The notes beneath the pieces were generated by a model, which had not been told where the DNA came from, searched no databases, and saw only the letters and a program-made list of their open reading frames with translations. The position numbers and the translations under genes are program-made. 64,000 bases of DNA from Cristatella mucedo (taxonomy: Eukaryota > Bryozoa > Phylactolaemata > Cristatellidae), in assembly GCA_009760855.2 (NCBI GenBank), contig WPIO01000010.1, forward strand, positions 2,009,001 to 2,073,000, given 5' to 3'. Positions 37,086 through 47,402 of the stretch are shown in pieces (the stretch's first letter is position 1; the number at the start of each line of letters is the position of its first letter).

Positions 37086-38040
37086 GGCTGCTGATGATTA
37101 ACTGATTTTCACCGTTAAGCCTAGCTGCATAGAGCTTCCCAACATTAAACAAAATTTGGGCCTACTGAGAATAACACATCCAACAAGTCCATACATTTTC
37201 GGGGACATCCGTCTCGAATTCTGAAGCTTACTACTCGCAGGTTTTTTGGCTAGTGCAATATGGATTTTGCAGTTGGTGTATAACTCTGCAGCTAGGCTTG
37301 TGTGTTTTGAACGTTGAAATTGCCGCATTTCAACAGCTCTCATCCGCCTGCACTGGCTCCCTGTAAAAAAAGCGTATGGACTTACAGATTCTGTGACTGA
37401 AGTTCAGGCCCCTTACTACTCTTGCTCCAGCCTGCTTATCGGAACTACTTCACAACTAGGCTAGACTTCATACCAGCCGCTTTCTGAAACAAGTCGTTTA
37501 GCTTTGCCTCGAGCCAATCGCAAATCCTTTGGAGACCGTATCTTTAGTCCCCATGCTTTCTAAAGCCTTGAACTCATTACCGACTGACGTTGCAATATAT
37601 TCTGACATGCCAACATTCAAGAGAAAGCTAAAACCAGACCTGTTCATTACAGCATTTGCTGGATCCTTGTGAATAGTCTTTTGTATGCTTATGCGTGCTG
37701 ACACTGTTCGCTCGATCACTGAGCAATTAACATGCTTAAATATAAATACCAGCTGACTATAATAACGAATATATGAATATAAATAACAGCCTCTTTTGTA
37801 TATAGACAGAAGAGCCTTCACGATTATCACTACCGCATGAAGTGGCAATAACGGATCGCCCACTGCAGGATTCGACGCCATGACTTCGGGACCGAGGTCG
37901 TGCAAAGCAACCGCCTTACCTAGCCTGCCATGACGGCTTATGCTTCATTTGCAGCATATGTGAAGTGCCTTAGAAGGAGATTTAGTTATATTGGGTCGCG
38001 ATGCAACTGTTTTATAGTTATTATTAGCATTAGCTTAACT
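37086..38040 (+). mobile_element. L2 3' fragment split by a SINE
   Basis: Plus-strand remnants of the L2 reverse-transcriptase C-terminus: TGGTGTATAACTCTGCAGCT matches the open copy's CTGGTGCAAAACTCTGCAGCT at about 48289-48309, and CCTCGAGCCAATCGCAAATCC with the text after it matches the LKSFGDRAF region. The 3' UTR (GCTTATGCGTGCTGACACTG) is interrupted at 37738 by SINE-A and resumes at 37946 with the L2 tail (GTGAAGTGCCTTAGAAGGAG). Stops throughout. Confidence 0.7.
37738..37939 (-). mobile_element. SINE-A inserted in L2, with target duplication
   Basis: A complete-looking minus-strand SINE-A of about 202 bp. On the minus strand the head reads GGCAGGCTAGGTAAGGCGGT, the B box GTCGAATCCTGCAGTGGGCG, and the body ends in ATACAAAAGAGGCTGTTATT. 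The 6-bp duplication ATGCTT flanks it at 37732-37737 and 37940-37945, and L2 sequence continues on both sides. This copy defines the SINE length. Confidence 0.85.
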
Positions 38041-38180
38041 TACGCAGCCTCATTGTATCCTTTTGATTGTCACAATGTGGCAATGTACTCCTGCTGGTTA
38101 TCTCCAGCTGGTGCCACAGTGAAGTAAGATTAAGCGATTCACACAGTGAGCTATTAGGCGCGACGCAAAAAGACACGAAC

Positions 38181-38312
38181 TAAATTGGATTGATTAGGCT
38201 CAGCGTGTTTAGCTAGGCTAGCATCGTGAGGAGCTATACTGCTCTACACGACGCTAAGGCGTGCGAGCCAAGAAAAATGCTTTTTTAATGACTTATCAAT
38301 TCTCCTCACAGC
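38181..38312. repeat. 132-bp structured element, copy 1
   Basis: Identical to 42311-42442 except for one T/C difference at 38278. It folds into one long hairpin by successive complementary blocks: 189-194 with 295-300, 197-201 with 265-269, 208-213 with 253-258, 225-228 with 247-250 and 230-234 with 241-245 (last three digits of 38xxx), enclosing loop TATACT. A symmetrical 6x6 internal loop separates two stems. AGAAAA (38271-38276) follows the hairpin and ACA lies 2 bases from the end, which recalls snoRNA boxes, but the second hairpin of a true H/ACA RNA is absent. Strand unknown. Identity not recognised. Confidence 0.8.
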
Positions 38313-38588
38313 TTTTCTAGCTGCTCAGGTCACTCGGCCCTTTTGACAAACAGCAGCTCTAAGTTATGCTAAGCTGTCGCGTTGGGTGATGCGCAGTAGT
38401 CGTCCGATGTAGTACTGGCAGAGGCGGAGCCGAATTTTCAAGTAGAGGGCACGACCCGCTAGATTTTTTTCATGTTGGGAGACGGCGGGCAGTCACTAAA
38501 ATATTATACCTTAAAACGATGGCGTTTATTCGTCAAGAACTTTTTCGGTTGATCATTCAGTGCAATTAGGGTGCATAGTTTCTTCGCT

Positions 38589-38702
38589 TGTGTGTGTGTG
38601 TGTGTGCGTGCGAGCGCGCGAGTGTGTGTGTGTGTGTGTGCGAGTGTGCGTGTGCGCGTGTGCGCGTGTGCGCGTGTGTGCGCGCGCGTGTGTGTTTGTG
38701 TG
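38589..38702. repeat. (GT)n with CG interruptions
   Basis: Alternating purine-pyrimidine GT/GC tract of about 114 bp with CGCG inserts, a classic Z-DNA-prone composition. Frames across it are Cys/Val or His/Thr artefacts. Confidence 0.95.
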
Positions 38703-39144
38703 GGGAGGAACCGTCGGTATAGAGAGGAAATGGCCCCCCTGCCCTGTCGCTGCCCGGCTCCTGCACTGGCCGCCACGGGTGACAGCATGCACGTTCGTTC
38801 ATATGTCGCAAACACCTCGGAAAATGTCTGCAGAAGGCAATAGTGTGTCCTACCAATAGGATTCTGCCTTTCGGCCCTTCTTGCAGAGAACGCTACGCAA
38901 GCAGCACCCTTGCGGTACTTTAACTATAAGCATTCGTCTCAAAAGCAATCGTGGAACGAGCTGGGAAAGGCGGTCACCAGTGCATGTCTGGAGGACGCAG
39001 CGACTGCGAACGCACCGCTCGGTAATGATGAAGTTGCTCCTCACACAGTGCAGCAGCTAGCTCAGGCTCAGCCCGGGCTCTGCTAAAAAGATCAATTAGT
39101 TAATTAGCCTCGCCTATTTAGCGGCAGGAGAGCCTCTAATGCTA
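38703..39144. other. No supported gene
   Basis: No recognisable gene or repeat. Confidence 0.4.
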
Positions 39145-39540
39145 TTTAATGTAATGTAATGCATCTCCGTCTGTAACTCCACAAAGTCATAAAGACTATG
39201 TGGGTGTTACGCAGGAGAGTTTTGTATAGTGCACTCACAGCCTAAGCGGCTTTCGGTACGCATTCGGTAGCCAACAGACTTTGTCTCACGCAGCAAAAAG
39301 AGAAAGTGGGAAGCATAGCAGAATCAGGAGAGCAGTTGAAGTAGTGAGTAGCATGGAAGTAGCAGCTCAAGACCGCTAGAAAGGATGTGCCATAGTGGGC
39401 AGCAGGAGAGTAGTTGTCGTTGCGTAAGAATTGTGGAAGCGAATTCCACAGTCTAGGACCTGCAGAGTAATGGTCATTAAATAGTTGCCAACTCCTGGAC
39501 TCGAAACAAAGCCCCAAAACCTCACCCCTGGGTTAAGACC
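39145..39540 (-). mobile_element. LINE-X 3' fragment
   Basis: The minus strand keeps the end of the coding region (ESRSWQLFNDHYSAGPRLWN and LPQFLRNDNYSPAAHYGTSF) and the family 3' UTR, ending in repeated ACATT units at about 39150-39165. It closely matches the copy at 62.4-62.7 kb, so both derive from one family. 5'-truncated. Confidence 0.8.
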
Positions 39541-40070
39541 AAGGGGAGAGCCAGTTGGACGGGATTAGCACCGCTAGGGTCGGCTGCATAAAACTCATTT
39601 CACTTGATGCCGCAAGTTCAGCTAAATGACAGAAAATTAAAAATCCAACTTGCACGGGTATGGTCAGGTTGGGCCGTCGAGCTACTTTGCATAGCTGCGG
39701 CATGTCACGTGCTTCAGTGACCATTCTTCTCTCTGGATTTGGAATTGGGACTCAAAAAAGAGACCCTACTAAGTGTTCAGGGCCACTAGTTACTTGCCAT
39801 ATTTATTCTCGAACACACAAGTTTTCAACTCGGCATTAGCCACTGGTCTGCAAGTAGTCAGCACGTGACCTAGGCGGGATCTTCCCATAGAGAAAGTAAA
39901 TCAATTTTAAACTTTTAATGGTCGAGTCTGAGTCTTTATAAATTAAAAATCCTTGAGAATTTTCTGTTTAGTACTTGATCATGTTTATTGTGCCCTAACT
40001 GAAATAAGCGTCTGTAAAGGAGCTTTCCAAATCGCTGTAAGAGAATCAGTAACCGCGGCTTAATACGAAT
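39541..40070. other. No supported gene
   Basis: No recognisable gene or repeat. Confidence 0.4.
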
Positions 40071-40262
40071 AATAATAAACTTGATATAGCGCCCTCATAT
40101 AACTCAATCTCTTTCTAGGCATTTTACGTTGGCTGAAAAGAAAGCATGATCAAATGGTTAGTGGTAGCATGCTCAATGACAGTAAGCATAGCATGGTTAG
40201 GGGTGGAATGCACAGGGTCAGCATGCAAGTATTGTTAGTGGCCGCACGCTTGGTATAGTTCT
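40071..40262 (-). mobile_element. L2 3'-end fragment
   Basis: Minus-strand 3' UTR and tail: CGTAAAATGCCTAGAAAGAG, then GAGGGCGCTATATCAAG with a (TTA)n-like end. It provides the uninterrupted reference for the site of the solo LTR (TAGTGGTAGCATGCTCAATG). Confidence 0.8.
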
Positions 40263-41389
<1,127 letters not shown>

Positions 41390-41391
<2 letters not shown>

Positions 41392-42224
41392 TCGATCGAT
41401 TCGAGTCAATCCTATGCTAGATGGATGGCCATTGCAGTTCAGACAGAAGTGGCAGCAGCGCCCTTTACGAACGAGACCAGTAGCAGCCGGGTATTCAACT
41501 CGTTGCACACGAATATGGCACCCGAAGAAACTGCTGGATATCAGTAGTAGCGGTAATCTAGACACATAGTCACGAATGCCTGATTGTTATTGCTTGTCTA
41601 CTCGTGTCTCACCAGGCATTGATTTTGGCGAAGCTCCTTCGCTGAAAGTAGGCCGAATCGACACGGAAGGCAACGAGCTCATCCGATGACAATTTGTTTT
41701 GATCTCAGACGCCCAGACTACGAGCTGGTGTAACTAGAGTGACGCTAGATGAACAAATTTTGAGGAAGAGGGGTTTTGAAACTTGAGAGTAGCGCTCTGC
41801 TTTTTGACTATGAATTTTAGGTTGGTCATTCTTTTGCTACGCTTGAGAAAGTCAGTGGCCATTCCTTCAAGTGCAGATGTCAATGGTACTGGAAGGGCTG
41901 CAGGAGAACTAGCTGAGTTGGATGAGGAGCAAGCTAATAGCGATCAAAGGAAAAACAGAACTGAGTTTCACTGAATTATAAATACAAGCCAAGATTGCGT
42001 TAAGCGATACTTTCGACGAGAGAAATGGAAAAAAGCTGGCCAAAAGACCAAACAACGATATATCCCACATGTTAAGGGGTCCCCGGATGACCGACAGCCA
42101 TTTATAGCTATACTTTTAAATCTTACACCGACTTTGGATAGTAACCCAGTTTAGTTCTGTGCCAGTCATACACAGACTTGCGGAGAGACACTCAAAAATA
42201 ATGCGGCGGCAAAGTGTGTCGTGT
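41390..42224. other. No supported gene
   Basis: Short frames only, none recognised. Confidence 0.4.
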
Positions 42225-42820
42225 ACTGCTGAGGAGATCCAGGAGAACCAGCAAAAAATCCTTTCCAAGATCAGCATCGGTGGAAGCACGAAGCAAAGCA
42301 GTTTTCGTTTTAAATTGGATTGATTAGGCTCAGCGTGTTTAGCTAGGCTAGCATCGTGAGGAGCTATACTGCTCTACACGACGCTAAGGCGTGCGAGCCA
42401 AGAAAAACGCTTTTTTAATGACTTATCAATTCTCCTCACAGCATCGGTCAGAAGTGGAAGCACGAAGCAAAGCAGTTTTCGAGAAATGGTCAGCTCTAAA
42501 ACCCGACTGTAATTTTCAAGATGCGATGATGATTTTACGTAGTCGTGTTCAGTAGACGTATCCAGTAGCAAATATAATCGCTTAATAGTATGCTTGTTTA
42601 TAAGCGGTTGAGAAGATGGTCGATTGTGGATGTACAAGCTTTTTGTTGTTGATCTGCAATTCCAATACTTAGGTACAAAGTATTGGACTTCATCTTCGCA
42701 AAAATGGATTAATTAAGACCTAAAATGATCCTCAAGCTTCAGGCAGTGGGCAGGAAGTTTTGACATTTTGATGGCCTTCTTAAGTTTACTTTTAGTACTC
42801 CTTGCTTTTGCCTTCAATAT
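42225..42820 (-). mobile_element. L2 internal fragment, decayed, hosting the 132-bp element
   Basis: GGAGATCCAGGAGAACCAGC at 42232 resembles the old L2 copy near 34162, and TCAGCTCTAAAACCCGACTG (42490-42509) matches it at about 34253-34272. The minus-strand translation still shows a worn LNSYIETSxLASKxQSGF region. Copy 2 of the 132-bp element interrupts it. The right boundary is uncertain. Confidence 0.5.
42311..42442. repeat. 132-bp structured element, copy 2
   Basis: It differs from copy 1 only at 42408 (C for T), in an unpaired segment of the predicted fold. It sits inside an L2 fragment. Flanking host sequence is duplicated: GCATCGGT then GGAAGCACGAAGCAAAGCAG and TTTTCG at 42274-42307 recurs at 42441-42481, with CAGAAGT added in the second copy. 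That looks like an insertion with an unusually long target duplication, or a local segmental duplication. Confidence 0.8.
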
Positions 42821-42844
42821 GTCAGATATAAAATAATACTGGAG

Positions 42845-42960
42845 TTGGTAGCAGGAAAGAAATTCGCTACGTAAGAGTTGTTGAAGCGAGTTTCACATTC
42901 AGAAACCTGCGGAGCAGTGTCAGACCATTGCTCCAGATTTTCGAGTAAAAATCCAGTGGC
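42845..42960 (-). mobile_element. LINE-X fragment, decayed
   Basis: GCTACGTAAGAGTTGTTGAA, then GCGAGTTTCACATTCAGAAACC, parallels the copy at 62.6 kb (GTTGCGTAAGAATCGTGGAA, then GCGAGTTCCACAGTCTAGCACC). It encodes the worn LWNSLPxFLRN region on the minus strand. Confidence 0.55.
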
Positions 42961-43004
42961 TGACTTGTATTTGGTGGGTCATTGAGAGTTTGAGTTCCTT
43001 ATTA

Positions 43005-43165
43005 AGGACCATGATAGCCCTGGAGGTAAGGCGCCAGCTCTTCACGACGAAATCTTGGGTTCGAATCTTACAGCCAGCAATCCTGTATTGCCAACTGCAA
43101 GCGGTGTTGATAACCGTTTAAGGCTCTTCAGCCGCAAGACAAATGTGCCTGTTAAATCCGGTAAT
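43005..43165 (+). mobile_element. SINE-A copy
   Basis: Head with CCTGGAGGTAAGGCG, B box GGGTTCGAATCTTACA (from 43057), then CAACTGCAAGCGGTGTTGAT and the body CCGTTTAAGGCTCTTC. The 3' part is diverged. Confidence 0.75.
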
Positions 43166-43950
43166 AATTTGTGTCTAGCGTACCCACACATTGGACGGGA
43201 CTCCAAGCACGGCCGTGCTGGAGGCGAACTTGAAAGGCGCATGGCCATCCGGTGGTGTTGTGCACAGCGACGAAACTACTGTCCTTTCGTAAAGCGTGCT
43301 CGATGCTTGAATTTGAATTCGATGCTCGAATTTGCCCACAGAAAGGCATTCTGTAGCATGATTTACCGTTTTACCTGAGATGGTGGAGTTCCGGTACGTT
43401 ACGGCACGGTAAGAGCTTCCTACATATTGCGCATGAACTTGCAACTGTGCCCTCTTTCGTAGCGCTGGCTCCGAATGCCTTATTTTGCAATGCCATGCAT
43501 TCTGCAAAGCCTTTAACACGCATCCTCGCCGCTCTCCATGGCTACCGAGGGCTATTACCGCGTTCGGCTTACCGCCCCACTAGCTCACTCAACTTCCTCA
43601 TCGGCTCGAAGCGCCTCGGAAGTTGTCTCCCCGGCAGCCCGTAGACGGCGATCGCTCGCTCGCTTAGAATCCGTAAGAGGTGGAACAACGACTTGTGGGC
43701 GGCGGTCAGGCACAATGCGGATCTAGCAGTCGAGCGCAAGCGCGAGACGCCGTTCGCATAGCGGAAGCAATCGCGCGAGGGTCTCCGAATCCGTGCTCGT
43801 CGGTAATAAGTTAGCGATGATCGGCTAGCGGTGCAGGTGGCGAATGCTGCCAGCTGTAGTGACCTGGTCCTGCTGACGGGTAAATTTCTATCAAACGCAG
43901 CTGCAATTTTTGAGAGACAGAGGGAGTAAGAGAGAGGAGAGAAATAAAGA
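43166..43950. other. No supported gene
   Basis: More GC-rich after 43.5 kb. Overlapping short frames with no recognised domain. It could include distal promoter sequence of GPCR 2. Confidence 0.35.
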
Positions 43951-44081
<131 letters not shown>

Positions 44082-44419
44082 ACGCGGGCAGAGCGTACTC
44101 ACTTTTCCCGTTTACAAGCTTGAGGCCACACGTTCGTGGAATTCTCACCTCTTCGAGAATCCGATGAGCTTCGACAACGAACTCGGCGGAAGCGGAAGCT
44201 TCGCCGCAAAGTCGCGTGTGCGAAGCCTGGCACGGAGTTCGCCACTTGCGCTCAGGCGATTAATCACCTTTGCGCCCGAAACCAAACGGGCGAAGCGAAC
44301 GTGTCAGCGTCAGCGCGGCGGGGACAAGTGAATCAGCTGCGGCCCTAAATCCTTAGATAAATCCTTAAGATATATTTCTGGCTGGCGATCGGGTCGCCGA
44401 TAATTACCGCTCCGATCAC

Positions 44420-44700
44420 TCTGGGGCTATAAGGCCAGAGCCTGCTGCCCGCTCGCCGGCAGACCGTGAAGCCACCTGCACGCGACACGATCAACAGCCG
44501 GGTAGGCAGTGCGTGATCAAGGCATCAAAGGTGACTAGCACCGCCGCTGCTGCCGCTTAGTGCTCGCGGCAGTCAGCCTGCGCCAACCTTAACGGCGCCT
44601 GCGAACCCTTTACTACTTAACCCTTAAGCCTGCGAGCTCTTCTACTCTTGAGAAACTCAGCCTCGTCTTCGCTTTTAGCGAGGTTCTTATTCTCTCAGGT
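44420..44700 (+). promoter_or_regulatory. Candidate promoter and leader of GPCR gene 2
   Basis: GGGGCTATAAGGCC at about 44422-44435 contains a TATA-like TATAAG flanked by CTCTGG and CCAGAG, which can pair. A start site about 30 bases downstream would fall near 44460. TTCTTATTCTCTCAG at about 44683-44697 looks like a splice acceptor, so a leader intron may end there, 63 bases before the ATG. No transcript data support this. Confidence 0.4.
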
Positions 44701-44760
44701 TTGCCAGCATCTGATCGCACAGAAGGCATTATCCCTTTCTCCCCGGAGCTTCAGATCAGC

Positions 44761-46008
44761 ATGCTAGATAACGCGACTGCGACTCAGCCGCCTACGCTCA
44801 TGGCCGCCGTCGGCGCATTCGTCGGCGAATTCGACGGTGCATTCGGCGGCACGCCCGGCGGCACGTCCGGCGGCGCGTCCGGCGGCGCATTCGGCGGCAC
44901 GTCCGGCGGCGCTTCGTCGACGATTGAAACCTTACGCGTGGCTAAGGGCACGATCGACGACCCGCTGCCTTTCTGCAATGGCAGCTGCTCCTGGACTGTC
45001 GTATTTGCCATCTCGGGCATCATTTCGATAGCTGCCGTCGCCGTGAATGCGTGCGTCATCGCCATTATCCGGCGGACGCCCGAGATTCGAAAGCAGCCGT
45101 ACAGCGTGCTCATGGTCAGCATGTGCGCCAGCAACTCGCTGACCTCTCTCGTGCGCGGCGTACTTAGCAACTGCGCCATGCAGACGCTCGTCAGTCGCTC
45201 GCTGCCCGGATGCCACGTCGGCGACATCGTCTACAATACGACGACGTTCGTGTCGCTGACGACCATAGCGGTCATGTCGTTCGACCGCTTCCTCGGCGTA
45301 GCGTACCACCTGCGCTACGGCGCCTTGGTGACGACGCGCAAGTACGGCATTTTCGTCGTCGTGCAGTGGCTCGCTTGCGGAGTGCTCAGCGCTGCGCCCG
45401 TGATCACCAAGACGGACCTGTATTGGTGCGTCCGCCGCTTCGGAGGCTGCAGCTACTCCAACAGCGGCTACATCCTGTACGTCCAATCGGTCGCCGTGTA
45501 CGTGCCCTGCGCATGCGTGATGCTCTTCTCGTACGCACGCATCTGGATGGCGATCCGAAGGCTCTCCTCGCGCGCGGCCTCCGCCCCCGACCGGAAGGAG
45601 CGAAATCGAGGCATCAGGACGACAGTCATCATCTTGTCGGCTTTCGTCGTCACGACACTGCCGCGCATCATCGTGGCCTTTGTCATGTATCGCAACACGG
45701 GCGGAATTCCGAGCCGTCGTGACGACGTGGGCAACGGAGTGGAGGACGCCACGTCGCTCTTCCTCAGCTGCAACGCGCTGGCCAGTCCTATAATCTACAG
45801 CCTCACGAACAGGGCGTTCAAGGAGCGCCTGGCAAGGCTCTCGCAATCGGCCGCCAGAAGGCGTTCGCTCTCGAGTGTCGACGCAGCGCCTTGCTCGACG
45901 CCCTCGTCCGGCAGCACGTATGTGCTGAGCAAAGAGCAGCTGAAGCCCCCCGTAGCCGAAAGCCAAAGCATGAATGGATGCTCTGGGAAGAATAGAGTAT
46001 CAGAGTAA
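44761..46008 (+). CDS. Class A-type G-protein-coupled receptor, paralogue 2
   Basis: Predicted 415-residue seven-helix plasma-membrane receptor without introns in the frame. The start is the first ATG, with A at -3; the codons before it contain no other ATG. The N-terminus has likely N-glycosylation sites (Asn4, Asn73) and a GGxxGG repeat at about 29-52. Helices lie at about 79-103, 114-136, 157-175, 194-214, 236-262, 285-309 and 331-348. Cys151 plus Cys223/Cys230 can form the extracellular disulphide; DRF is at 175-177. Like paralogue 1 it has CASN in helix 2 (Asn125), TTLP in helix 6 and SPIIY in helix 7. Long blocks are shared with paralogue 1, for example MSFDRFLGxAYHLRY, WCVRRFGGCSY and DATSLFLSCNALASPI. 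The C-tail is longer, with Ser-rich stretches and a basic AARRRS that could be phosphorylated. Ligand unknown. Confidence 0.9.
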   Translation: MLDNATATQPPTLMAAVGAFVGEFDGAFGGTPGGTSGGASGGAFGGTSGGASSTIETLRVAKGTIDDPLPFCNGSCSWTVVFAISGIISIAAVAVNACVIAIIRRTPEIRKQPYSVLMVSMCASNSLTSLVRGVLSNCAMQTLVSRSLPGCHVGDIVYNTTTFVSLTTIAVMSFDRFLGVAYHLRYGALVTTRKYGIFVVVQWLACGVLSAAPVITKTDLYWCVRRFGGCSYSNSGYILYVQSVAVYVPCACVMLFSYARIWMAIRRLSSRAASAPDRKERNRGIRTTVIILSAFVVTTLPRIIVAFVMYRNTGGIPSRRDDVGNGVEDATSLFLSCNALASPIIYSLTNRAFKERLARLSQSAARRRSLSSVDAAPCSTPSSGSTYVLSKEQLKPPVAESQSMNGCSGKNRVSE

Positions 46009-46102
46009 GCCGAGATCGGGAGCGAGCCGTCATGGCCGACTGTGCCTCGCAAGCCGCCACGGCTGGCCGAATCCCGGAACCGACTATTCCGGAACCGACT
46101 AC

Positions 46103-46149
46103 TCTGGCTCAGAAGCGATTCTGCTCTGCGGAATCGCTTCTGAGCCAGA
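46103..46149. repeat. Perfect inverted repeat, 19-bp arms
   Basis: TCTGGCTCAGAAGCGATTC at 46103-46121, a 9-base loop, then its exact complement at 46131-46149. It lies about 95 bases after the GPCR 2 stop codon, so it would be in the 3' UTR if transcribed. Two partial repeats of GGAACCGACTA precede it. Confidence 0.9.
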
Positions 46150-46297
46150 TCGATAGAGGAGACTGACTGGATGACCAGCCGCGTCGCGGGTGCCGCTCCG
46201 GCGCGGCCGCACTACTCTGCTCTGATGTGCTCCAGTCAGCTTAAGTCCGTGCCTGTCAGTGCTGAGTCCGCTCCTCTCCAGTTGGATCGTCGGAGCT

Positions 46298-46333
46298 GCT
46301 CCATCCTCCACTCTGACGAGTGGAGGATGGAGC
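46298..46333. repeat. Perfect inverted repeat, 16-bp arms
   Basis: GCTCCATCCTCCACTC at 46298-46313, loop TGAC, exact complement at 46318-46333. It is the second strong hairpin within 330 bases of the GPCR 2 stop codon. Confidence 0.9.
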
Positions 46334-46430
46334 TTTGCTTTACCCGCAGAAGCTGATAATTTACTTTTCTGACAGTTTAACTGCCCAGCCGGAAGCGGCA
46401 CAGCTGCAGGTCCGCGCGTCGCCATGCTCT

Positions 46431-46437
46431 TCCTCTC

Positions 46438-46506
<69 letters not shown>
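46431..46506. repeat. (CT)n microsatellite
   Basis: About 35 CT units, almost pure. Confidence 0.95.
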
Positions 46507-46509
<3 letters not shown>

Positions 46510-47140
46510 TGAACTCGGCTGAATGCGTGAAGTTTTCTTTTCGCTTTTTTCTGCGTATCTCCCCCCCCGGAGCTATCGAGCATAGAGCGAACAGCTGCTG
46601 CTTCTAAGGCCGTTCTTTCTGGTAGCCTGCCGCCAGGAAGTAGCCACGCCCCTGGAGGCGTCTAGCGGCGGCAGCTCTCCAGACTGCTCTCCCAATGCAG
46701 CATTGAGCGCAGTAGAAATACGCCGCGTCGCCGGTAAGCTATTGCGTAGCGGACGACGACGTCGGCGGCGGCGGCGGGTGGCCAAGCTGAGACGCGCGAG
46801 CGAGACGAGCCAACCTGTCACTTAAACACGAATTGAGACATCGTGCTTATCTTGATTTGATGCCGGCATGCGCGTCTTAGAAAAAGCGATCGCTCGTGCG
46901 TCCACGCGACGCGGCGCGGGCTTCCGCATTGGGGAATCCACTAGTCATCCCTAGGAAGCAGCCAGCGCTATGGACCCGAGCGTCCAGATTACGGTTGCCG
47001 TCTCCGACGCATTCGCCGTAAATTGCACGAAGCAGCGTGTCGAACGGCCCGATATAGCGGCGCGGCGCAGGATACAAGGTGCCTTGCGATTGAAAGCGCA
47101 ACGTCTTGAGCCCGACAGAGGGACCTAGGACGAGTGATAA
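46507..47140. other. No supported gene
   Basis: GC-rich in parts, with a short GCGGCG-rich run near 46760. No recognised gene. Confidence 0.4.
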
Positions 47141-47225
47141 AGTGATCACTTGATCCCGTGATCAAGTGATAAAGTGATCACTAGGATCACTTGATCACAA
47201 GGGAATCCTAGGACTTGTCCTAGCG
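47141..47225. repeat. Cluster of short palindromes around GTGATCACT
   Basis: AGTGATCACT (itself a palindrome) occurs at 47141-47150 and 47173-47182. ATCACTTGATC and GATCAAGTGAT pair across a CCGT loop at 47145-47170. CCTAGGAC and GTCCTAG add a further inverted pair at the right end. The structure lies about 170 bases upstream of the 5' end of the young L2 copy. Confidence 0.85.
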
Positions 47226-47402
47226 ATTGCCAAGCACAAGATTGGCTTTCGTCTCCATTGATTCGTTCGTTCAGCTAAAATAGCTGTGCCACTCCGGGGC
47301 ACTTCGATCTCTCCACGTCTTCAGCGCCTTAACTACTCTAAACTCCTTTTAACTCCCGGGAGGCTTGTATTACCAACATCCGCACTTAAGACTGGAACCT
47401 AT

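Noticed and set aside
38181..38312. The 132-bp element as a canonical H/ACA snoRNA or a spliceosomal RNA
   Set aside because: H/ACA RNAs need a second hairpin between the H and ACA boxes, which is absent; I found no match to the U1, U4, U5 or U6 core sequences.
44932..45966. Minus-strand open frame of 344 residues opposite GPCR 2
   Set aside because: The same antisense-shadow effect; no domain, while the plus strand encodes a seven-helix receptor.
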